NCBI GenBank assembly: GCA_002315995.1
Contig: DCHN01000076.1
Coordinates: 17,750 to 27,797 of the forward strand
Length of the DNA stretch: 10,048 nt
Origin: Bacteroidales bacterium UBA1751
GTDB lineage: Bacteria > Bacteroidota > Bacteroidia > Bacteroidales > UBA932
Reading direction: 5' to 3'
A program made the translations under genes and the position numbers. The notes under the pieces are model-generated. The model saw only the letters and a program-made list of their open reading frames with translations. It was not told the DNA's origin and did no database searches. Within the stretch, counting starts at the first letter, position 1. Each line of letters opens with the position of its first letter. Below are positions 1 to 7,000 of the stretch, in pieces.

Positions 1-775
1 CGAGGTCAACGAATACACCATAAGATGTGATGTTCTTAACAATACCCTCAGAGATCTGACCCTTCTGAAGCTTGCCAATGATATCGGCCTTCTGTGCCTC
101 GAGCTCAGCCTCAATGAGAGCCTTATGTGAAACAACAACGTTTCTGAACTCATGGTTGATCTTAACAATCTTGAACTCCATGGTCTTGTTAACGAATACG
201 TCGTAGTCTCTAATAGGCTTAACGTCAATCTGTGAACCAGGAAGGAATGCCTCAATGCCAAATACATCTACAATCATACCACCCTTTGTTCTGCACTTGA
301 TATAGCCCTTTACAATTTCGTCTTTCTCGAATGCCTCGTTTACTCTGTCCCAAGAGCGGAATGAGCGAGCCTTCTTGTGTGAAAGAACAAGCTGACCTCT
401 CTTGTCCTCAGCATTCTCAACGTAAACTTCTACCTTGTCACCTACTGCAAGTTCAGGATTGTAACGGAACTCATTTACAGAGATGACACCTTCTGACTTG
501 TAACCAATGTTTACAAGAACTTCTCTTTTTGTAATAGCTACTACTGTACCATCTACAACCTCATTCTCAATTACTGTTGAGAGGGTCTGGCCGTATAGCT
601 TCTCATCCTCCTCCTTTGATGCGCCCTCAGCTGCATCTGACTCAAAAGCATCCCAGTCGAACTTATCGTTTGGAACTGAAGCATTGCTCTTCATTTTTTT
701 CTTCTCGAAAACAACTGCATCAGCAGCTGCCTCTACTGGAGCAACCTGCTCCTCAATTTGATTTTCTGTACTCAT
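1..775 (-). CDS. rpsA: 30S ribosomal protein S1, N-terminal 258 residues (runs off left edge)
   Basis: This is the 5' part of the gene for ribosomal protein S1, which binds mRNA at the 30S subunit and helps initiation. The start is the ATG at 775-773, and the reading frame stays open to the window edge. After an acidic, poorly conserved leader (about residues 1-70), three S1/OB-fold repeats can be read. The first begins near residue 75 (GTVVAITKREVLVNIGYKSE), the second near 157 (GYIKCRTKGGMIVDVFG, then FLPGSQ), and the third near 244 (GIVKNITSYGVFVDL), where the window ends. S1 proteins of this type usually have about six repeats and 550-600 residues, so more than half the gene lies outside. 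No Shine-Dalgarno sequence precedes the ATG; the upstream bases are AT-rich, as is normal for Bacteroidota. It is transcribed divergently from corA. Confidence 0.96.
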   Translation of the reverse strand, partial: MSTENQIEEQVAPVEAAADAVVFEKKKMKSNASVPNDKFDWDAFESDAAEGASKEEDEKLYGQTLSTVIENEVVDGTVVAITKREVLVNIGYKSEGVISVNEFRYNPELAVGDKVEVYVENAEDKRGQLVLSHKKARSFRSWDRVNEAFEKDEIVKGYIKCRTKGGMIVDVFGIEAFLPGSQIDVKPIRDYDVFVNKTMEFKIVKINHEFRNVVVSHKALIEAELEAQKADIIGKLQKGQISEGIVKNITSYGVFVDL

Positions 776-815
776 GTTAATAAATAAATTAAACGAACAA
801 GAGGTTAAACATTAT

Positions 816-846
816 GTGTAATCATTTGTAAGTGATTTGGATACAC
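816..846 (-). promoter_or_regulatory. possible stem-loop in the rpsA leader
   Basis: Within the predicted rpsA 5' leader, a GTGT/ACAC outer pair and an AATCA/TGATT inner stem can fold around an 8-nt loop, with a 5-nt bulge on one side. The structure is weak and AU-rich. S1 genes are often regulated at translation, so a leader structure is plausible, but this one could be chance. Confidence 0.25.
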
Positions 847-862
847 TTGAGCAAATGAGCCG

Positions 863-894
863 CAAATATAGTAAATTCTGTTGAACATTTCAAA
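863..894 (-). promoter_or_regulatory. rpsA housekeeping promoter (Bacteroidota type)
   Basis: Read on the minus strand, a TTTG -33 box (894-891) is followed by a 20-nt spacer and TATATTTG (870-863). This is an exact match to the Bacteroidota primary-sigma consensus TTTG-N19-21-TAnnTTTG. Transcription would start near position 855, giving an rpsA leader of roughly 80 nt. The promoter interlocks with the divergent corA promoter. The match is seen directly; activity is inferred. Confidence 0.78.
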
Positions 895-912
895 CAATTT
901 TTACTACCTTTG
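880..912 (+). promoter_or_regulatory. corA housekeeping promoter (Bacteroidota type)
   Basis: On the plus strand a -7 box TACCTTTG (905-912) matches TAnnTTTG exactly. It is preceded by a 21-nt spacer and a GTTG (880-883) that matches three of four bases of the -33 box. Transcription would start near 919, leaving a corA leader of about 90 nt. The -33 box lies inside the rpsA promoter spacer, and the rpsA -33 box lies inside this spacer, so the two promoters cannot be fully occupied at once. Confidence 0.6.
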
Positions 913-994
913 CGCGTTGCTTTTTTGAAGTGGCAACTGAGTTTTTCTTTTTGTACAACCTGGGAGGCAGTCTGAGACTGTTTCTGAAAAAGAT

Positions 995-1000
995 AGGAGG
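995..1000 (+). promoter_or_regulatory. strong Shine-Dalgarno sequence of corA
   Basis: AGGAGG lies 8 nt before the corA ATG. A full Shine-Dalgarno sequence with good spacing is uncommon in Bacteroidota, where most genes have AT-rich leaders, and it fixes the ATG at 1009 as the start. Confidence 0.75.
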
Positions 1001-1008
1001 ACAGGGAT

Positions 1009-1959
1009 ATGATTGATATCTTCTACAAATCAAAGGGAGCAATTCTTTGCACCAGAGAGTTGAAAGAGCTTGAGAGCTTCGGATTTGACGATATTATCTG
1101 GATAGATTTGTTCGAACCCTCGGGAGAAGAGAAGAGAGCAGTAGAAGAGTTCCTTGACACCACCCTCCAGTCAAGAGCCCAGGCAGAGGAGATTGAGAGC
1201 TCTTCAAGATACTCTGAAACAGACACCACAATTTTTGCAAACACCAACTTCATGATTCCGGGGCCGGATGACTACTCCCTGGAAACCGTATCATTCATAA
1301 TATCAGAAGGAATTCTTGTAACCATACGCCAGGTTACACTGCGCACATTCACCGACATGCAGCGCAAACTCTCCTTTGCACCGAAGCAATTCCCAACAGG
1401 ATACCATATCCTTGTCTCCATTCTTGAGAACAGAATTGACCTTGATGCAGATATGATTGAGCTCATGAGTAAGGAAATAGCCCAGTTCAGCAAGAGGGTT
1501 GGTGCAGGTGAGAATGTAAACGAAGATTTCCTTCTGGACATCAACCAGCTTCAGGAAAACACAATGCTGGTAAGGGAGAATATCATAGACAAGCAGAGAA
1601 TGATTTCAGCCATTCTCAAGAGCGACAAGTTCCCAAGAGACATTCATACAAAGCTTAATGTACTCATAAAGGATATCTCATCACTTCTGAACCATATAAA
1701 CTTCAGTTTCGAAAGACTGGAATATATGCAGAACACTGTGCTTGGTCTTATTAACCTGGATCAGAACAAAATCATGAAGGTACTGGCATTCGTAAGCCTT
1801 CTCTTCATGCCTCCTACCCTTATTTCAGGCATTTTCGGAATGAATGTCAACCTCCCCCTTGTTGGCAAAGGAGTGGTTGACTTCATAATCGTGGTTTTTG
1901 TGATGATTCTCACAGTAATTGCAGCATCATATCTCTTCAAGAAGAAGGAGAGGAAATAA
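1009..1959 (+). CDS. corA: CorA family magnesium/cobalt transporter
   Basis: CorA forms a homopentameric inner-membrane channel that takes up Mg2+ (and Co2+) down the membrane potential. The 316-residue protein has the usual length and layout. A large cytoplasmic N-terminal domain rich in charged helices runs to about residue 250. Transmembrane helix 1 (about 256-276) ends in the family signature GMN at 277-279. A short periplasmic loop (VNLPLVGKG) and helix 2 (about 290-310) follow, and the protein ends in a basic tail (KKKERK). The loop is shorter and less acidic than the MPEL-type loop of well-studied CorA proteins, so ion preference is not certain; Ni2+ or Zn2+ relatives share the fold. 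The start is supported by AGGAGG at 995-1000. It is the only plus-strand gene here, is transcribed divergently from rpsA, and stops 7 nt from the end of the facing DUF2807 gene. Confidence 0.93.
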   Translation: MIDIFYKSKGAILCTRELKELESFGFDDIIWIDLFEPSGEEKRAVEEFLDTTLQSRAQAEEIESSSRYSETDTTIFANTNFMIPGPDDYSLETVSFIISEGILVTIRQVTLRTFTDMQRKLSFAPKQFPTGYHILVSILENRIDLDADMIELMSKEIAQFSKRVGAGENVNEDFLLDINQLQENTMLVRENIIDKQRMISAILKSDKFPRDIHTKLNVLIKDISSLLNHINFSFERLEYMQNTVLGLINLDQNKIMKVLAFVSLLFMPPTLISGIFGMNVNLPLVGKGVVDFIIVVFVMILTVIAASYLFKKKERK

Positions 1960-1966
1960 GGAGAAA

Positions 1967-2842
1967 TCACTCCTTGTCGTATGAAACGCCGGATACTCCG
2001 CTGCAACTCTTTGTAAGCTGTATGTTTGCACCTGAAGGTGTCTTGTACTGACACTTTGAAGCACCTGTGGCAACAACATTCAGTTTCTGTGAAACAAACA
2101 CTTCAGCTTTGCTCACGCCAGAAAGGTTCAAATCAGCACTTGCTACGGAGAAATCTTCAGCATCAATCTTGCTTGAACCGGAGCACTCAGCCTTAATAGA
2201 GGCACCTTTTCCCTCAAGTTCAACCTCAGAGGAGCCTGAAAGTTCCATTCTGGCACCATTTGCAATGTTCAACTTGCCATCGAAATTTGAAGAGCCTGAC
2301 AAAGTAGCCTTCATCTCAGTGAAAGAGCCATTTATATCAGCCTCGCTTGCACCGCTCATCTGAATCTTGAGGCAGGCAGCATTTACCGTTAGCCTATCTA
2401 TTTCAGATGCTCCAGAGAGCTGAACATTGAAATGCTCACCGGAGAGAACAAAAGTGTCATTTGTCTTGAGCTCAGCCACACCCGAGAGTGAAACACCTTT
2501 AAGAACAGGCATGGTGATTCTTGCAACATAAATCTCATCCTTCTTCTTCTTGATCTCCTTGTTCATGGCAATCTTGAGAATGGAACCATTCTTGGTTACA
2601 ACAACATTCTCTGCATATTTCTTCTCCACCTCCACTGAAACGGAGAATGTGGAACCCTTTGTAAGATACACTTTGTAAACACTTGAAACATCAAGAGAGG
2701 AGAAATCCTTAAGATCATAACTCTTGACAACTGTTGTATTGCCATTTGATTGCTCAGCCGATTTTGGCGCAAATGAGCTGAACGATATTACTGCTGCAAT
2801 TGCAACAGAAACCATTGTAATTGTAGATAGAAATCTTTTCAT
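1967..2842 (-). CDS. secreted GIN/DUF2807 (head GIN domain) beta-helix protein
   Basis: A 291-residue exported protein with a signal peptide (MKRF, then a hydrophobic stretch to about residue 25). The mature part resembles DUF2807, the putative auto-transporter adhesin head GIN domain common in Bacteroidota, whose function is not established. It opens with the typical strand SYDLKDFSSLDVSSVYKVYLTKG (residues 41-63). A ladder of short repeats follows, each marked by (L/M)SG(A/S/V)S: SG or TG pairs lie at residues 120, 143, 163, 182, 202, 221, 241 and 259. The spacing is about 19-20 residues, one turn of a right-handed beta helix. No lipobox or sorting domain is visible, so it is probably periplasmic or surface exposed. 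It is the third gene of the sigma/anti-sigma module and has its own candidate ECF-type promoter 88 nt or less upstream. The stop lies 7 nt from the corA stop. Confidence 0.87.
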   Translation of the reverse strand: MKRFLSTITMVSVAIAAVISFSSFAPKSAEQSNGNTTVVKSYDLKDFSSLDVSSVYKVYLTKGSTFSVSVEVEKKYAENVVVTKNGSILKIAMNKEIKKKKDEIYVARITMPVLKGVSLSGVAELKTNDTFVLSGEHFNVQLSGASEIDRLTVNAACLKIQMSGASEADINGSFTEMKATLSGSSNFDGKLNIANGARMELSGSSEVELEGKGASIKAECSGSSKIDAEDFSVASADLNLSGVSKAEVFVSQKLNVVATGASKCQYKTPSGANIQLTKSCSGVSGVSYDKE

Positions 2843-2891
2843 TTTAAATAAAAGTTAAAAAGTAACGATTAAGAATCTGTTTATTAAAATA

Positions 2892-2920
2892 TAAATTCGC
2901 GAATATGTCAGATTTGTTGC
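2892..2920 (-). promoter_or_regulatory. candidate ECF-sigma promoter of the DUF2807 gene
   Basis: On the minus strand GCAACA (2920-2915) is followed 16 nt after GCAAC by CGAATTTA (2899-2892). The first element and the spacing equal those upstream of the ECF sigma gene, where the -10 part reads CGTTATAT. The geometry (AAC, about 16 nt, CG) is that of ECF promoters. A 10-bp perfect palindrome (2895-2904) overlaps the -10 part. The bases are seen; promoter function is inferred. Confidence 0.42.
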
Positions 2921-2930
2921 TCGTATGAAA

Positions 2931-3482
2931 CTACCGGTTGCTTCCATCTTCAGCCTCAATAGCAACTGATATCTCATTCAATGCATTCAACTTGCCGTTA
3001 TAGTACCTCTTTATAAGCATAGCAGTTTCAATATCGTCAAGTTCCAATGGAAGAGTGGTTTCAAAAGGAACAGCCTCATCCATAACCGAAGAGGAGAACC
3101 TGGCAACCTCCCTTGGATCATAATTGTCAAAGTTGCTGCAGATTTCGTTGGCGGCCGCTGTAAAACGATCTCGAATAACGGAGAGGTCAACCTCATTCTC
3201 CATTCCCTTGAAATAATCTATTGCCGCAACAACATTCACATCAGAGGCAGTTACATCCGTATCAGAAGTTGAATTCCATTCAATGATATAGAAGAACAAT
3301 ACCACTGCCGCAGCACAAGCGAAATTTGCCGCAATTATGGTAAAAGCGGTTCTGAAACCATGTTTGTATCTTGGCTCCGGAGCATCAACCAAGCCTGCCT
3401 TCTCAGCCTTTTCAAAGAATCTGGCCAGATCTCCCTTTGCAGGTACAGCATCATCAAAAATATTTCTGTTATTCTCTTCCAT
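2931..3482 (-). CDS. single-pass membrane protein, probable anti-sigma factor
   Basis: I do not recognise a named family. The 183-residue protein has a short charged N-terminal part (1-43), one transmembrane helix (about 45-68, FTIIAANFACAAAVVLFFYII), and an acidic extracytoplasmic part (69-183) predicted to be mostly helical. This N-in, one-helix layout is usual for anti-sigma factors that hold an ECF sigma factor at the inner membrane. The zinc anti-sigma motif (HxxxCxxC) is absent, so binding would have to differ from the ZAS class. The ATG at 3482 lies inside the end of the sigma gene and gives a 14-nt overlap, a sign of translational coupling and a fixed ratio of the two proteins. The DUF2807 gene follows after 88 nt. 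The role rests on position and topology, not on sequence similarity. Confidence 0.7.
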   Translation of the reverse strand: MEENNRNIFDDAVPAKGDLARFFEKAEKAGLVDAPEPRYKHGFRTAFTIIAANFACAAAVVLFFYIIEWNSTSDTDVTASDVNVVAAIDYFKGMENEVDLSVIRDRFTAAANEICSNFDNYDPREVARFSSSVMDEAVPFETTLPLELDDIETAMLIKRYYNGKLNALNEISVAIEAEDGSNR

Positions 3483-3993
3483 AACTCTTCAAATCATTTT
3501 TCAGCATTGTCACAGCCCTCGAATATTGTGAGCGGAGTGTAGTCTCCTTTACTCCGGTAATTTCCGAAACTTCGACATACGAGAGGCCCTCAATAAGAAC
3601 AAGGTCCATAATAATGCTGTACGGAGCCTCCATTCTTGAAATGGATTTCTTAATAAGTGATACCATTTCCGGCAATCTCATCACATCATCCATTTCATCT
3701 TCAACAGAGTGTAAATCCTTCTCAGGCATTGTACTTATGAATATATCACCCCTTTTCCTTCTCAGCCAGTCAATTGACCTGTTGATGCAGACTCTCTTCA
3801 ACCAGCCGTTAACGGCATAGCCAGACATTGAAGCAGCCTCCACATTGGAACCACTCTTTGGCATAAGCCAGGCCAGAAGGGTATCATGCATTATCTCTTC
3901 AGAAACCATAGAGTCACCAGTTATTCTGTAGCTCACATTATAGAGCCACACACGGTGTTTGTTATAAAAATCTATGATCTCTTTTCTATCCAT
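3469..3993 (-). CDS. ECF-type RNA polymerase sigma factor (sigma-70 family)
   Basis: An alternative sigma factor of 174 residues, the normal ECF length, with only regions 2 and 4. Region 2 spans about residues 7-82: LYNVSYRITGD, then SEEIMHDTLLAWL, and the basic recognition part WLKRVCINRSIDWLRRKRGD. Region 4 spans about 107-168 and contains the helix-turn-helix LSYVEVSEITGVKETTLRSQYSRAVTMLK with the usual E-I-x-G-V-x-x-x-T-x-R-S pattern. There is no C-terminal extension of the SigJ/ECF41 kind. The start is the ATG at 3993-3991, with no obvious Shine-Dalgarno sequence. The gene overlaps the downstream membrane protein gene by 14 nt. A candidate autoregulatory ECF promoter lies 41-70 nt upstream. 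The likely role is to sense an envelope signal and switch on its own operon including the GIN protein; the signal is unknown. Confidence 0.93.
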   Translation of the reverse strand: MDRKEIIDFYNKHRVWLYNVSYRITGDSMVSEEIMHDTLLAWLMPKSGSNVEAASMSGYAVNGWLKRVCINRSIDWLRRKRGDIFISTMPEKDLHSVEDEMDDVMRLPEMVSLIKKSISRMEAPYSIIMDLVLIEGLSYVEVSEITGVKETTLRSQYSRAVTMLKNDLKSYGRE

Positions 3994-4033
3994 TTTCTTT
4001 AAACTGTTTCCCAGTTTTCAACCTCTTTCACTT

Positions 4034-4062
4034 ATATAACGTACAACACAAGCGAATGTTGC
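4034..4062 (-). promoter_or_regulatory. candidate autoregulated ECF promoter of the sigma gene
   Basis: Read on the minus strand, GCAACATT begins at 4062. CGTTATAT (4041-4034) follows 16 nt after GCAAC. ECF promoters generally have an AAC core at -35 and a CGT core at -10 at this distance. The same GCAACA-N15-CG layout recurs before the DUF2807 gene. It lies in the 101-nt gap between the protease stop and the sigma start. No TAnnTTTG housekeeping promoter was seen in that gap. Confidence 0.5.
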
Positions 4063-4094
4063 AGAAAACGGGGAAAATTATGAAATAAATTCAA

Positions 4095-7000
4095 TTATCT
4101 GGTTTTATCAGGCGCCGCAGGGGTTCCAGGGAGGTCAGGCCACCCCTTCAATTCTTCAAGCAAAACCTCCACAGCCTTGTTCAGCTGAGCATCGTTCCCT
4201 TTAAAATCCTCAAATGGATTAATATCTATATCTATGTCAGGATCCACTCCGTGGCCCTCAATTATCCATTTTCCGTCAAGTCCATAAGAGGTGAAGAAAG
4301 GTGTTCTCATATCCTGTCCGTCAACAAAGTTCTTTGAGCCGGATATTCCAACAATTCCTCCCCAGCTCCTCTTTCCAATGACCTTTCCAAGCTTAAGCTG
4401 TTTGAATCCCCAAGGGAAGAGGTCACCGTCAGATGAAGAATATTTGTCAATAATACAAACCTTAGGACCATAAAATGCCTGATTAGGAACAGGCTCGTTG
4501 GCTCCGTTACGGTACATGCTCATCCTGTAAACCTCTCTCTGCAATCTCTCAATAATCATAGGACTCACATTTCCGCCACCGTTCATGCGGTCATCAATTA
4601 TAAGAGCCTTCTTATCGAGCTGGGCATAGAAGAGTTTGGTAAACTGCTCCAGACCATCGGCACCCATATCAGGAATATGTATATAACCTATTTGCCCATT
4701 GGAGAGTTTGTCAACAATTGTAATATTGCGTCTGACCCACTCATAGTATGCAAGATGTGATTCATCTTCAATACACTTGACAACGACCTTTCTGGAACCC
4801 TTTCCTTCAGCAGAAGAGGCAATTGTCAGCTCCACCTTCTTGCCAGCCTTGCCCACCAGGGCGCAATAGATATTCTCATACTCCTTTGCAGGCACTCCAT
4901 TAACTTCAATAATGTACTCGCCAACCTGGGCTTCACTACCTGGTTCGGTAAAAGGAGATCGCATATTTTCGCTCCAGTTCTCGCCCTTGTAAATCTTCTC
5001 AATCCTGTATGCGCCTGATTTGTCCCTGCTCAATTGAGCTCCCAGAAGGCCGGTCTTGACTCTCTTAGGTTCAGGAGCATCTCCGGAAGTGATATAAGCG
5101 TGACCGACATTGAGTTCACCTATCATTTCACCAATGATATAGGTGAGGTCGTGTCTATGATTGACGTATGGAAGAAGCTGTGCGTATTTCTCATAAACTT
5201 TGTTCCAATCGTTGCCATGCATGTTTTCAACATAGAAACCATCACGTGTGATTCTCCAGCTCTCATCAAAAATCTGCTTCCATTCAGCCTTATGATCAAT
5301 AATCATATCCATCTCATCACTCTTAAGCGGATTTTCAAGTTTACCGGATGCCGGGAAGTTGACAACATAGAGAAATCCGCTCTCTCTGACCACGGCCTTC
5401 TTGCCATTTGCAGAGAAGGAAATTACAGTGTACTTTCCAACCTCGCTCTCCTTCTTGCTCTTGAAATCGTATGATTTGAGGCCCGGGCGTCCACCCTGAC
5501 TTCCAAAACCTCCATAAGTTGAGAAATAGAGTTTCTCCTTTGTAGCCCTTATAAGCCTGTAGTTTGCCGGCTTCAGTTCCTTTATGCTGCTGACCCTGCC
5601 TGCAATACCTTTTACATCCACAGTAGAAGTGGTATCTTTTGAGAGAGGAGCCTGGAAAACATAATCACTTACAGTAAACGCTGTATTCCATTCAACCTGC
5701 GAATAGATACTCCTGAATGAGCGCGCTGATGTAAAGAAGAGTGTCTTGCCGTCATCGCTGAAGAGAGGGTTCCTGCTGTCGTACCAGCTGTCGGTTACAG
5801 GATATGACTCACCTTTTACAATATCGTACAGATATATTATGGCTACCTTGTTTTTGCCCTCCTGTGAATATGCAGCCCACTTTCCATCTTTATTGAGGAC
5901 AAAACCCCGTATGGCATTTCCGCTTGTCTTGGGATTCTTTGCCGGATCAGCACTGAGAATCACCTTTGCATTTGAGCTTTGAACATCAAGGGAGTATATC
6001 TCTCTTGTATTGGCAAAGTATAAGTTCCTGCTGTCCGGGCTCCACATCAAACCTTGAGGATAGCCGCTTGTAAACGAAGTGAGTTTGCGTGCGGAGTGCA
6101 TATCAGAAGCTGAAGCAACATAGACATTATACTCACCATCCTTGTCCGAGAACCACGCTATGCTCTTTCCATCCGGTGAGAAGAGAACCTCCCTCTCGTG
6201 CGAATATGGAGAGTGTGAAACATTCATTACGGCACCCTCCTCTGCAGGAATGGAGTATATATCACCTCGCACAATAGTCACAACCGTTTTACCATTTGGA
6301 GAGAGTGAACAGAAAGGAGCTCCGAGACTTGTTGTAAATTCACTCCTTGACCAAACATTGTCGGCATTGAGGAATATGTTCACCTTCTCAAGTTTACCTG
6401 TAGCAACGGTATATTTGTAAATGTAGCCACCATTTTCAAAGACAATCTTACCCTGGTTGGCTGAAGGGAACTTGCAGTCGTAATAATCAAAGTCAGTGAC
6501 TTTACTGCTGCTTTTGCTCTTGGTATCATAGCAGAAGAGATTCATTGTACGGTCCCGGTCAGACATATAGAAAATCTTATCTCCTATCCACATAGGGAAA
6601 ATATCCTGGGAGTCGTTGTCAGTAATCTTCTCTATGGAGGTGGTTCCAATTTTATGAATCCATATCTCATCGGCCTGGCCGCCCTTGTAATATTTCCAGG
6701 TTCTGAACTCACGGAACATCCGGTTCATGGCAAGATACTTTCCATCTGGAGAGAAAGAGCAGAATCCGCCCTCGGTTGTCGGGAGCATCTGCGGCATTCC
6801 TCCCTGTGCATCAACAGTATAAAGCCTCCCTCTAAGTCCGCTGAAATTGTGCCATTTGCTTCTGTAAATAACTTTCTTACCATCTGGAGTCCAGCCCATT
6901 ACAATATTGTTCGGACCCATACGCTCACCAACATTATCTCTATCTACAGTGGCAGAATAGGTGATTCTAACAGGCTCGCCGCCCTCAAGGGGCATTGAAT

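Noticed and set aside
507..761. Plus-strand open frame opposite rpsA.
   Set aside because: It is antisense to conserved S1 sequence, is Ser/Thr/Phe-rich low complexity, and has no promoter or ribosome site.
968..980. Small perfect inverted repeat CAGTC-TGA-GACTG in the corA leader.
   Set aside because: A 5-bp stem with a 3-nt loop is too weak and too common to call a regulatory structure, and it does not match a known Mg2+ leader that I can recognise.
5034..5474. 146-codon open frame on the plus strand inside the protease gene.
   Set aside because: It lies wholly within a well-supported tricorn-like coding sequence, has no recognisable domain or start signal, and is best explained as a shadow frame.
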